Shown here: in pieces, positions 1 to 11,411 of the stretch
Layout: every line of letters starts with the position of its first letter
How positions within the stretch are numbered: position 1 is the first letter of the stretch
Program-made: the position numbers and the translations under genes
NCBI GenBank assembly: GCA_025024175.1
Contig: QCXZ01000041.1
Span: forward strand, 429,786 to 493,785
Length of the DNA: 64,000 nucleotides
Source: Rhyzopertha dominica
Taxonomy: Eukaryota; Arthropoda; Insecta; Coleoptera; Bostrichidae
Direction of reading: 5' to 3'
The notes under the pieces: model-generated
Databases searched by the model: none
Told to the model about the DNA's origin: nothing
Seen by the model: the letters and a program-made list of their open reading frames with translations, nothing else

Positions 1-3000
1 CAGTGGCTATGAGAATGTATTTTGGGTTGCATTGTTAATTTCGTCAGGGTCATTATCATTGGTGAAACATCCTGTATAACATTCAGCTTTTACACTATAA
101 CGTAAGTACAGTTGCAGTTTAATAAAGTTTAAGAGTATCTGGTACGATATAAAGTGTCTGGCAATGGATGACTTGATTTCTAATATTATTCTGAAGAACA
201 TATAAGAAAATTAAGGTTTATTATTTGTCAAATTTAGGAATAATGTAAAAATATTATCAAACTATGGGTATGAAACTACACCTACACAAAATTGGCAACC
301 AAATCAGTTGATCTACGGTTAAAGCGAAAAGTTGTAATAAAAAGTCTACATATACTGAAACGAGCTTGTATTAAAAGAACAGTGTCTATGAATAGTTTAG
401 GATAGCAATAAACACCCCTCTTTTGGCACTTTTTACCCTTTACTTAGGTAGTTAATCGTTGTTTTCTGAACGTTATACCTGGAGCAACTGAGTCTCCTTT
501 GGCATGATCCAGTAACCAACAAAAACAAGTGACGTCATCGGACTTCTCAGAAAAGGATTACTGTTATGCAAATGTGTACCGGCCAATAAAAGGCTCCATC
601 CTAAATGACACATTCTGAGCAGGCTGCCTTAATTTTCGCATGCTTGTGTCGCTGCATCAACAGTAAACGTGAATCACGATTAGTAATAAAATATTTCGAG
701 CTTCAAGTTCAAAATACCCATAAATAGCCAGTTAAGGGGATAATGTCGATCGTTTATTACGTTTAACGTACACCAGTTGGCTGACTTTTTTATTGGTATG
801 ATAAGTATTGCTTCGATTTCTGTTATGTTACAGGTATAGTTCACGTTCAAATAACCGTTAAAACTAAATCGTCGGTAATGTCTTGAAATGCAACGTGCAC
901 TGACGTAATATCAATTGCTTTTCCGGGTAGACAGGTGCTGAATGAGCACTTGGCGTTCGCATTAGACATATGCGCTTTAATCGACAATTGCAGAGATCCC
1001 ATGCATTACTACTGTCTCTCGAGAATAAAAAGTATTTGAACTGTCTAGGACTGAAGACCGCATGAAGGATCCTTAAGAAATATTCACGAAAAAGACAGAA
1101 AGTTAAAAACGGTAAAAGTATGGGGATACTTGAAAATGAAGCGTTAAAGAACTGGATAAAATATAACAATAAAAGTTGAAAACGTAAGTAAAAAATGGGA
1201 CAGATTACCAATTTGGAAATCGGTAGGTTTATTTGGAGAAAAGGTATCTCCTATCTATATGCAGTGCCAGAAGAGCGAGGGGGTAACCAGTAAAAAATCT
1301 GTCTGTTATTGAAGATTTATGAACAGATTACAAAGAATTTTAGAATGATCAGTAAATGTATGAAAATACAGATACATACATGAAGGAAAGGGCACTAAAC
1401 TAACGTTTCACTCAGGGAGCCGATTTAGCAACATATTATTTTAAAACCAGTTTCAACTAAAAATGTAACTTCTTTCTTGGCCATTATGTGTTTGTTTAGA
1501 AAAAGATTATGGTTTTATTTTCAGTCTAGGGCTAGTGGAAATTGTTTACAAAACGTTATGTTGTCTAAGTGCAGTACGTTACGCTGCTGGCACACCTCTA
1601 AACTTGGGCGAATATTTCTCAGTTCACGGTGGCATGGTATCTGAGATTCCAATGCCATTTCTGATGTGATATACAGCTTTAAATCAATTAGTGTTTTTGG
1701 CTGAGTACACCTTTCATGAGGTTATCGCTATAAGAAGTTTTAACAAAATAGGGCCACTTATCATATATCAAAACATTCGAGTGAAGCCACTGCACAGTTT
1801 TGACCTGTGTTCTATGGAAATACCTCAAATTGTGAAAAACTGTTCAAATAATTTATTACGTTAAGATCCTCCAGAAGACAAGAATTGTCTTGTAAAAAGG
1901 TCGAGGCATAAGAATTAATACATTATTGTAACTCAAATTTTGTTATACTTTTATCTAAAATGATTAAATTATTGACTTCCTATTGCTCCAAATAGCGTAT
2001 GAACACACATCAGGATATTTTGAATTTCACAGTTTTTTACACACAGTATTTTAGCAATACAGATGAAATCATAACGAGTCAGGTCAGGTCAGGTCTACCT
2101 GTTGTTCCTGTTCTTACATAAGAAATTAATTGTATGGCTTCTTTTATAAAAATTGTATTCTAACTATACTTCAGTTAGTTTTATTTTTATTTTTATTATA
2201 TATTATATAATATATTATAGCGTCAGATGCCATTATACTATATAATACATAGTGATTATATACATATTTCAGTAAGATTGTGCAGACTGTGCAACGATTA
2301 CACACAGATTCACATAAGATTACATCATGCTTGACCGAGGATTACATAAAGTGGTTACCCCTTCGCAGAAGAGAGAGGGGTTTTGTTAATCTGCATCGTA
2401 CCCAACCTAAACCGGGTTCCTCAAGCGCCATCGCGGTGGCGGCACAACTACCAACTTTTAAGTTAATAACCCGAATAAAATTAATGTGAACCCATGTTTA
2501 CACAAAACAAAAAACTACCGCTAATTAGACGTGAAAACCTTGTACGAAAACTCGTACATAACGTCAGGGCAGGTTCATTAACTTGGCAAACGATGTGAAC
2601 TGATATGATTTGGGCAAGAACTCGGCTCCTAATGAACCGTTTTTTTTTGTTTGTTAACGCAGAACGAAAGGCCGCGCGCAGGTGAGCCAAATGATTTCCG
2701 TTCTGTCGCTTCTGAGGATTTGATCCGCGCTCATTATTGCGTCGTGAGCAAATCGCGATTAGATATAAGTGTATCTTTGTTGGGCTGCAGCGCTGTAGAG
2801 ACGTAATGAAGCTCTCGTGTTCCAGCTGTTCGGAAATTATGCGGAATAGAAATGGAAAAAACGACTAAAAGTTGCTCCAAACAACTTTGTTGGGCTGCTC
2901 AAATCATTAAAGTTTAAAAACTTTGATAGATGTAGTTCGAACACGATTTTGATCAAGTTGCCGGAGCTTCCTTTTTTGGTATACCTATACAGGGTGTTCG

Positions 3001-4740
3001 GAATGAATAAGCAAAAAAGAAGGGGGTGATTCTACTTGAAAAACTAATGCTACAAGTTTTACCCAGGTCAGACTTCTTCTCTTTTCCAAAGTGTGCTCTG
3101 GTAACAAAAGCTTATTAAATAATCCCCATTTTAATGTTGATATGAGAGAGCTCTTCCTGACAATGTCCTGCAAGGTCGCCTGATTTAAATTCTATCGATT
3201 TATAAGATGCCCACCATTGCTAACTCGGAAACAGTAAGAGATGTGAAGTCAGTTAAAGAGAGAAAAGTTGCAAATTTTCGTGCAGTTTCAGGATCTGTTT
3301 GTCTCGATATCTTATGTAAATGTGGAGACACTTAGCCTTACTATGCCTTTAATAATAGTATATCATACTTATACCACTTCCTAACAAAGAATGCAGTCAC
3401 TGAATATCATCATAATGTTCAGAAGTTTAACCCAGCTTTATACAGATGCGAATGTGTGACTAGAGATATTCTCTTTAGATGCACATGAGCAGTAAATAAG
3501 GAGCACGTGTAATAACTGTGTAGGATTACTTTCAAACAGAAGGTAATTAAATCATTCTCGCTTACGCACGGTTACAAAAGAACGTGAAAAAGGAGATGCA
3601 TAGAGCATAAATTTCTGCACATACTTGGGTGTATGTTTTATTCTTATTATTAATACTCCATACAGATTACATAAGTGAATGTAATTCATTTGCAAATCTC
3701 CCAAGATTCATATACAAGGTCATTGTTACTTGTGGAAAAATGCTTAAAAATTGATAATCGTTACTTAGGTTATGTATGTCTGTCTTTATTTGGTTCAATG
3801 TAGTTTAAACTTACGTTAACATAAGGAAACGTAGATAACTGCAAAACCAAAAATTAGATAAAGAAAACCTACATTTTTACTGTTGACATTTATAATTTTG
3901 TTTATACTTACTTACTTAAGACACTTTTAATTCACTATAAGCTTCCCACCCCACCAAAATACGAAAATTCCATATGCACAGGGTCACTAAAGCTACAAAC
4001 AAAAAGCTAGCTTTTTTTGTAGAATCCAAGAAACGACAACGTTATTTTTAAGATACCTATATATATTTTCAAGATCTAAATACAAATCAGAGAAAACCTT
4101 TTATAGTAGGTACCTCTTGATGTTTATGGAATTGCATACTATACATGCATCAAATACCTTTTATTAATATCCATACACTGACATATTTAACTATGAAGGC
4201 CAACTGTTCAAATCGTAAGGAGGAGTTAAAGACAAAACGGACTGCCTTTATAAAAACAATCGCGCTGCTATACCACACAGCTTCTTCGACCGTCAGTTTA
4301 TAACCAGATGTCAGATGTGACCTCAAGGAATTTTATGCGCATAATGAAAGTGTAGAGTACTTAAGGATGATGTTCTGTGTGCTTATAAGAATGGTTGTTA
4401 CATTAAATTACGGGTTTTATTAACAACTGAACATCGCATGCAGAATTTAGAGTGGAGGACTGTCTTGATTGCATGCTGTAGATCTTCTCAGACGTAAGAT
4501 TTTTAACGTTGGATGTTATGACAATGAACACATGGGAAGTGTACGTAACTGTATTGCAAAATCAGTACTAGAACTTTTAGTTTCAGGAATTCGCCGACCA
4601 TTGCAAAAAAACTCCAAAAACGACTCCTTGAATGTCTGGGACATATATAAAGAGGTCAATTGTATATATTCTAGAATTTTTGTTTTATCAAAGTCGTTAA
4701 TCACCAGTAGATTCTCAAAACATTTCAGTACTACATATAT
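1..4740. other. Intergenic AT-rich DNA with no supported gene
   Basis: No reading frame here resembles a known protein, and the short open frames have no splice-linked partners. Small items seen are three tandem TCAGG units near 2,083-2,097, an ACAGGGTGTTCGG end-like sequence at about 2,989 that resembles the terminus of a DNA transposon but has no visible partner, and a GC-richer patch around 2,650-2,700. It lies upstream of ovo, so regulatory DNA is possible, but nothing visible proves it. Confidence 0.6.
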
Positions 4741-4785
4741 ACACAGAGAGAACAATTTGTTTGGAAGAAAAAAATATATTTACGG

Positions 4786-6495
4786 CAAACAAATTATTTG
4801 TTTGTATATGGCGAAGTAAATGATTTGTTTGTTTCAAACCCTCAAAAGTCTTGAAGCGGCTAAAACAACATTTATTTAACATAATATATACAAAGCTTTA
4901 AATTAACTTTTGAAACTATTGAATCAAGAATAATCATTTCCTTTGTAGAACAAAGTATTGTTTCACTAAACCATGAAGATGTTTGGAATAAACATATGAT
5001 TAAATTAGACAAACAAATATTTGTTTGGAATCAGAGAAGAGGTAAGTGTTTTTCTGCATATCAAATAAATATTTCTTTGCAGTAATGATGTCACTGATTT
5101 AGTCCAATGAAACAGCTATTTCCTGGAATCAAATAATTGTTTGATTGAAAGAATTCATATGCTCAATTCATTATCTCTGTTATTGCAGCAAACTGCATGT
5201 GAATTTTAATCAAATATATATTTTTTAATTAGATTGTATAAATATTCCATTCAAACAATCACTTTAAACATATAAATAAATCGTTTTTAGGTTAAGAAAT
5301 AAATTTTGATTAACCCACTTCGATATGTCTGTGTATTTTATGCAAGTGTATTTCTGTGGCTTCCTGTTTTTTATAGAGCGTATAAAAGTTGTTTCTTGTA
5401 ATTAAAAATGCAATATATCACTCAATTTATTTCCGTAAAACTGTAATTGGTTTAGTAAAAAACATCTGATTTAAATCACCCTAACCTAGACAAGTCCACT
5501 GACAAGGTAAATTTTGCTACTTATATGTACGAATATAATGCAGACGGAAAGTATGACATTTATTTTAATTTGAAGGACAATCACAAATCTACTGGTTTCT
5601 ATAGCGTGATATATGTGTTCCATTTTAGTATTACAAATATACTGAATAAATAACGCATTACTTGTAATAGTAGTTTGGTACAAATAGGCCACTTCACTGA
5701 GCAGACTTTACTAATATATACCTACTTCAAGATGTAGAGAAATAACGCCGTAATTAACATCCTTACGAATCATAGGTCATTTTGTAACAGAGCTTGCGTT
5801 AACGATTATGTGCTTGTTTGAATGCCTTATTTTTCACATCATATTAAGCAAATACTTTATTTAGGCTTCATACTTCCTTTTAAAATCTGCGACCATCTTC
5901 CTCTTTTGTTTCACAATTAAATGAAATAAACTGACAATAATAAGAAACAAATAACGGCGGCTTTTCCCGATTTACCTTGATACATTCTGCCCAGTGTCCA
6001 ACCGTGGCTAAAGAAGCGGAACCTCAAACTTCCACTTTGCTAGTGGCACGCGCAAATTCAAACAATTATTTCTTTGTATCCAAAAACAGATTGTTGTTTA
6101 AATACATGTTGTTTGCTGTGACAACAGGTGTGTTTGAGTTGAACATTTAAATAGTTGAATAATAAAAGGAAACACTGATTTAACGAAAGATATATTTATT
6201 AGAAACGAGCATTTACTTTTGTTGATATAATTCTTCAAAGCATTTAATTTAAATATTTGAAATTTTAACTCATTGGAATAAATTGTTTGACCGTGAAAAT
6301 TAATATTTTATTCGCTCAAATAATTATTAGGTTACTTGAACTCGCAAGTTCTGTTCGATCTCAAATAAATGGTAATATAGTTACAAACAAACTGGTACTC
6401 TACTTACAAATAAAATTTGTTTGTTTGAAGATAAATTTGTTGGGCCTAAAGAAATGTAAGTCAAACAAATTGATTTTATAAATCCAAACAAACAG
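4786..6495. repeat. Cluster of CAAACAAAT / ATTTGTTTG palindromes
   Basis: Two long palindromes stand out: CAAACAAATTATTTGTTTG at 4,786-4,804, symmetric about its central base, and CAAACAAATATTTGTTTG at 5,010-5,027, an exact 18-bp palindrome. Half-site variants occur at about 4,754, 4,822, 5,131, 5,253, 6,287, 6,416, 6,460 and 6,484. The half-site TGTTTG/TTTGTTT resembles the forkhead-factor core TRTTTRY, which is known biology; that forkhead proteins bind here is inference. The alternative is the debris of an AT-rich repeat family, since the stretch also includes a dispersed repeat copy. Confidence 0.45.
5962..6300 (+). repeat. Dispersed repeat, copy A (partner at 17.0 kb)
   Basis: This stretch matches 17,010-17,253 closely in the same orientation. 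Shared landmarks include CCCGATTTACCTTGAT, CCACTTTGCTAGTGGCACGC, GTATCCAAAAACAGATTG and AACTCATTGGAATAAATTG, separated by small indels. Copy A holds about 100 extra bases before the last landmark. No coding frame or clear terminal repeat was found, so the class is unknown; a non-autonomous mobile element is likely. Confidence 0.7.
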
Positions 6496-6539
6496 TTTTA
6501 TCTGTGTACTTCTTGCTCTAGAGTTTACAGTCTGATCGA

Positions 6540-6554
6540 GCGTTGAAGTCTCCG
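6540..6554 (-). other. GGAGACTTCAACGC word, site 1
   Basis: On the minus strand this reads CGGAGACTTCAACGC. The same 14-bp core recurs at 17,718, 24,934 and 29,344 on the plus strand. Here the flank after the core (TCGATC) differs from the NGCGT flank of the other three. Function unknown. Confidence 0.6.
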
Positions 6555-7149
6555 CAATCTAACGACGCATCATTTACCTCTTTCGGCCGTTCATTTATCG
6601 ACCGAATAAAACCACGCCGACTTGTTAGCCAAGTATTTGGTTTCGCAGATTGAAACCACGCATCCATAGCATCATGCTACCGTAATTCTATCTGAAAGCA
6701 ACCGCACATGATGCTTTGCCCACAATGACCCAGTGCACTGTAGCCATAAAGATGCGTAATTTAATATGATCACACCCATGTACAAACGCGCACGGTATTA
6801 AGCTTCGAGTCCTGGCCTTGACATTGACTGTCACATTCCCTCCTGGCACTGTCAGGGGCCCTGGCAAGGCTGGAGATCGCAGGAGATCAACGACGCGTTG
6901 CATGGTGGGTTGAAGGTATATTATGGTAGCTATACGCGCTCAATTCGGAGTAGGGGGTGGCTATAATTTGTTAGTTTTTGAAATATTTCGAAGAAAACGT
7001 GCCAAAAACTGTTTTCTCGGCCTCCTAGATGCTTGTATTTTGTGGTTTTTGATCTTATTGTGGACACTTAAAATGATATACGATAGTCATATCATAATAG
7101 GTACTTGCACATATCAAAATTGTCAAATCGCGCTAGTTTGATGCAATGG
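6555..7149. other. Moderately GC-richer non-coding segment
   Basis: The base composition is less AT-rich than the surroundings, especially 6,690-6,910, where CCTGGCACTGTCAGGGGCCCTGG and a near-palindrome around GACGCGTTGC occur. Short open frames on both strands have no recognisable similarity. It could be a regulatory element or an old repeat. Confidence 0.35.
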
Positions 7150-7600
7150 AATGCGTCACTGTAGCGGATTAATGTTCGTATATCAGAATTCAAACACTGC
7201 GCGAAAAACGGTTGCCGAAATTCACGGTGCATTACAAGAAGTTTGACAGAAGTCCTGTGTGGATAGTTCAACAGTAACTTGATGGAGTAAACGTTCCAGA
7301 GCGTTGGACTAGTGTTAAAGACGACCACTGAAGGTGGACACCTCATACTGCTACCGACGACACTCCTGCTGCTATTGTGGCTACAATAATGGAAGAAGAC
7401 CGCAAGCAATAGACAAATACCAACAGACAAATGCATTTCTCTTCTTTGTAGAAAATTTAAATGCATGATTCCAAAAGTATAGACGAGACAAATACTGCCA
7501 CAGCGATGGCAACGTGTTTTGGATATGCAAGGGGATTATATTAAACGACTTTATGGCAATTTTTAATAATGTACACGAGCTGTGTTTTTGTGTGTACTTT
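7150..7600 (+). mobile_element. Internally deleted mariner-like transposase relic
   Basis: With frames combined, the plus strand gives mariner-type helix-turn-helix landmarks: an AEIHGALQEV-like helix, a SSTVTxWSKR-like recognition helix, then VKDD, TATDDTPAAIVATIMEEDR. This block is characteristic of the N-terminal DNA-binding domain of mariner-family transposases. At about 7,495-7,545 a second piece (PQRWQRVLDMQGDYI) resembles the extreme C-terminus of the same family, so the DDE catalytic core is missing. In-frame stops and at least two frameshifts show that it is dead. No terminal inverted repeats were confidently seen, so the limits are approximate. Confidence 0.7.
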
Positions 7601-10460
7601 AACACTACGTCAAGTGCATTCTGACTAATGCTGTCCGTTTTCCAAGCTAGATAAATAAAGACTTTAAAGATCTAAAATAGAACCACCAACATGTTTAGAA
7701 ATCGACAGGTAAGATTTTTGCCATGATCATATGTATTAACATATAAGATAAATCAAGTTGACTGACTCGGGTAATGCCACTTCTGAGAATGCGAGAGGTG
7801 AAGCACTTTATAGCGTCGTTAAATTCGAAATGTCACCTTTGTAACTCTAACTGCGCAAGAATAAATAAAACAAACTTTACTTGATACTCAGCTTGTAAAA
7901 ATCCGTGTTATAATGGAAGATAGAAATAAATGGTTTGACAAACGTTATTAGGTTGATATGATTATATTTTACTAGAGGCAAACATTTGCTCGGATAATAC
8001 AAACGAATAATATAGAAGTACATAGTTAATATGCACAAATAATAATTATTTGTATATAGAATTTCCTGTATAAAGAGAAATTTATTGCTCTAGTAAAATA
8101 TGGTTAAGAAATTTCTACCAAGAATGTAGAAATAAAGGAGGTGGACGAAATACTTCCAAGCACTATTTACCGAAATTGAAAATGGAAGAAGTTAGTGGAC
8201 CATAAAAGAAAAAACAAAGAAATAATAAGGATCGGTGGAAGAACCGGTAAAGGAAGAGATAGACGATAGAAGAAAAGGGTTGCGAAAAAAGGTAACAAAA
8301 TTGACAAAAGTTGGAAAGAGGAGGAAATGCCAGAAAAATGGAAAGTACTTAGAAAATGAGATGCAACTACTTGTGAAAACTGTCAAGGAACATTCCTGCT
8401 AGATGTCACATAAAAGTACTAAGGAGGAAGGCAGAGGAGAAAGAAGATGTAAGGGGAGCAGCTGTCCAGTTCTGATGAAAGACAGAAACAGAGCTATCAT
8501 ACATAATATGGACTAAATGTATAATGTGTTATGGCCTATAAGAAAACCCTAACACCGTAACATTTATGATATTTTAGTGGTTTTCAAAACTGCGCAATAT
8601 AATTTTCAAAATCCAGCTTCATCGTGTTATACTAGAAAGAATTTCAGAAGATCAGACATGGCAACATTGGCCTCGTCTGCGCCATTACTCACAACATTCT
8701 AACTGGATCGCATCCTTGGCTTTTTCTTCGATGATTTGTGTTTTACATATCTAACTAGTGTACGTAATTGTTGTTGTTGAAGAGCACTCCCTGTAATCTG
8801 AATACAAAAACGTTGCTCTTAATGGCTTTTGCGCATTTGGTGTTTATGCTAATTTTTTAACAGTTGCTAGCTATGATCCAGTCACGAGCTTGATGTGTTT
8901 AGTTTTTTTTTTATGCCGGAAAACAGATCTGCGACGGTCAGCATTTACTGGGAGATTGTAAAGAATCCATTAAAGAGATAATGAAATTAACTTAATTCTC
9001 ATGCTGGTGGTTATTGTTTTCCATATTAACATATTAATATTCTTCGGTGCTTCTAAGTAAAATTCTGGTTTATATCACTACCTAATATACCTGTTGACTT
9101 TCTTAATGTTTAAATTTCGCACTTCACTAATATTTTAACTGGGACGTATATAGTTGTTCATTATAACTTTATGTTATTCAATGTGCTGAACTACTTCAAA
9201 AACCTCAGAAGACGCTGTACATCTAAGTAAATGATAGTGAATAGCAAGTCTAAAATAAATAAGCACACACGTGTTGGATTTTATCACAAGAAGTTTCCTC
9301 AGCAAGTTTAAACTCTGAAATATCGATGCCCATTCCCGCTATTTAAAATCCACAAGAGTAGATTTATCGTGCGCTCACCTTTGACACTTTTACTGGTAAC
9401 TCACGAAGCGTTGTTTTGTGGCGTGTGAAAAAGCTAGCTGCCACATCCAGATACCTTAAGTACTGCTGCGTTCTACCCCTCTGGTTGCTAGAGAAGCATC
9501 ATTGACTAATAGTGACTAAGTTATAGAGGTTCTCAAAAATAATATTACTTTGTTGCCAATATCTGTACTTTCATCGGAATTGAAGCTTCTCGACTCAATC
9601 TTTTACGAAAGCTTAAAGGCTTTGTTTATTAACAGCCTGACGAAGCTATCAATAAGACTGGGAAACAAACGTAGTCAATAGTTCTGCGGTACAAATCGTT
9701 CTGGAAATAACAGTGCTGCTTAGCAATTCATTTGTAACTGTACCACCATTATTTATTGTGCCCACAGCTTGCCAATAATGTCGTAATAACATAGCATGCC
9801 TATTTTATAACCAGGTGTCATTGGATCTATTGAAATTGAAATTATTTATACTGCAAACGTTCTGTCTCAGCAGCGATACACATTCGAGTGAAAATAGAGT
9901 GTACAGTTAGCTTTGCTCGTGAAGCAATTGTGTTTGCACTTGCTTTTTGACGCCCGCTTAACGACCTGCCGGTATTAGTCTCGTTATTTTTCTGAGAAGA
10001 TTATGCAGGACATAGGATACAAGTTCGAGCGAATTTGAGCGTTAGTGCAAATATTTCAAACAGGAATGTAACGTAACTATTTTTATAGACTAAAAAACTA
10101 AACGAGTTTAATGAAAGACCGACCAGAACTTTATAAAAATCAAATAGACAAAGTATGATTTGTATTTGAAAAAAACGTAGGTTTATGCAATATCTGCATA
10201 TGTCATATCTAAAAAATAACGGCTTACCTTTTCCAAAAAACAGTAAGATGTATTAATTTGATACTGCCTACTGCAAAACTATAACGTGCAAGTATTTAAA
10301 GGTCGTTTTTACAATGGGGTTGTAGACCATATATTTTTTATTGCAGAATATGAATCTACATAAAAAATAATAGACCCCTGTTAACTTATCTTTTTTCCAA
10401 ATCGCTTAGATAAACGTTAAAAAAATGGTAAAATTTAAATATTTGAATGTGTGACGTAGG
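7601..10460. other. Intergenic DNA without supported gene
   Basis: The stretch is AT-rich and contains a purine-rich run at about 8,120-8,470 (AAGAA and GGAAGA type words) that gives long but low-complexity open frames on the opposite strand. No domain, splice-linked exon or tRNA-like structure was recognised. Confidence 0.5.
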
Positions 10461-10671
10461 TTGACCCCGCCGCTTGTGATTGGCAGCAGCTGTGTGTTGT
10501 TGCCAGGGCACAATAATTTTCAGCGTTCCAGTTGCCTATGCGTGTTTTTCGCTGTCAACTGCCGACGAACGGACAAAGAGCGTCATTCATAACCTCTCAG
10601 TAACAGTAACCCTCGTGTGTTTTTTGCTTTTGTTTATCGATCACGATTATATCGTTCAAAACGCGGACGAA

Positions 10672-10768
10672 ATGGCTGCTAAAAAAAAAATGTTTTGTGC
10701 CAACATGCGCAAATACTAGTATTGTTGGTCTAGAGAAGAAATTTTTAATTGTACCCGAAGAAAAATGA
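10672..10768 (+). pseudogene. THAP zinc-finger N-terminal fragment, frame broken at a poly-A run
   Basis: THAP domains are C2CH zinc fingers that typically begin with a basic start followed by CxVPxCxNTS and a later KxFxxVP. Here an ATG at 10,672 opens MAAKKK. After a run of ten A residues (10,681-10,690) the THAP pattern appears one frame over, as CFVPTCANTS and then KKFLIVPEEK before a stop. With one A fewer the two parts would share a frame. The second Cys/His half of the finger is not recognisable downstream. The break could be a sequencing error in the homopolymer or true decay. THAP domains occur in P-element-type transposases and in host factors; this fragment lies 100 bp from a hAT-like element. 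No downstream exon was found. Confidence 0.5.
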
Positions 10769-10868
10769 GTAGATGCAGCACTAATAGCAAGTCGCTTGTG
10801 TTAAAGAAAATCCTCGCAAAATCAAGCCAAACGCAAATGTAAACAAACAGATCATCTGTGTCTCTGTA

Positions 10869-11411
10869 CAGTGTTGCCACTGGGGCTGATAGAAATTCCG
10901 CTAGATTGCCGCATCGAATCCGCTAAAATTTTTAAGACAGAGTAATCTGTTGATATACAAGGGGATTTATTATTTATTTTACATAAATAATTATTAGTTT
11001 CCTACAATTATGCTATAACGTTAAAAATATCGTTGTCGAGCTCGTGTTCCTTCCAGAAATATGTTTCTTTGCTTTTTACTTTTTTTAAGATAATCATATC
11101 AGCCTCATCTGACAGTCTAAGCTGCAACGTGAAACACACAAGCACTATTGAGACGTTGGTAAAATTTTGGANTGTTAGGTAAAAAAAGCAGGAAATATAT
11201 TTCCCAGACAAGGAATACAGTAATCATCCAGTCACCTAGCATAAATAAATCGACTGTAGATACTTCATATCTAAGTTTCCCATATTTATACGCCAAAGTG
11301 AAACATTAATATTAATTAAAAACTTTCTTATTCCGTTAAAATATCTGCTAACCGCTAAAACTTATATTTTTCGGTTGGGCGAGAATTTTATCCGCTAAGT
11401 TGGCAACACTG
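10869..11411. mobile_element. hAT-like element with CAGTGTTGCCA terminal repeats
   Basis: The left end reads CAGTGTTGCCA and the right end reads TGGCAACACTG, its exact reverse complement. Subterminal TCCGCTA words also face each other. CAGTG-type ends are typical of hAT transposons. An 8-bp target duplication is expected for hAT, but the flanks (TCTCTGTA and AACAGATG) do not match, so it has decayed or the ends are slightly misplaced. A minus-strand open frame inside (11,008-11,211) contains LRLSDEADMIILKKV, loosely like the RLS...FLK tail of hAT transposases. It has one ambiguous base at 11,172. At 543 bp it is non-autonomous. Confidence 0.6.

Noticed and set aside
2083..2097. Three tandem TCAGG units, like the beetle telomere repeat
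   Set aside because: Only three copies in unremarkable DNA; chance is sufficient and it does not establish a telomere or the insect order.
2665..2690. GCGCGCAG followed by GTGAGC as a first-exon splice donor
   Set aside because: A good donor sequence but no promoter, coding frame or acceptor partner could be linked to it.
2988..3000. ACAGGGTGTTCGG as a complete DNA transposon
   Set aside because: Only one end is visible; no matching inverted end was found within several kb.
8120..8470. Purine-rich strand with long opposite-strand open frame
   Set aside because: Low-complexity AAG/GGA composition produces the open frame; there is no conserved motif.
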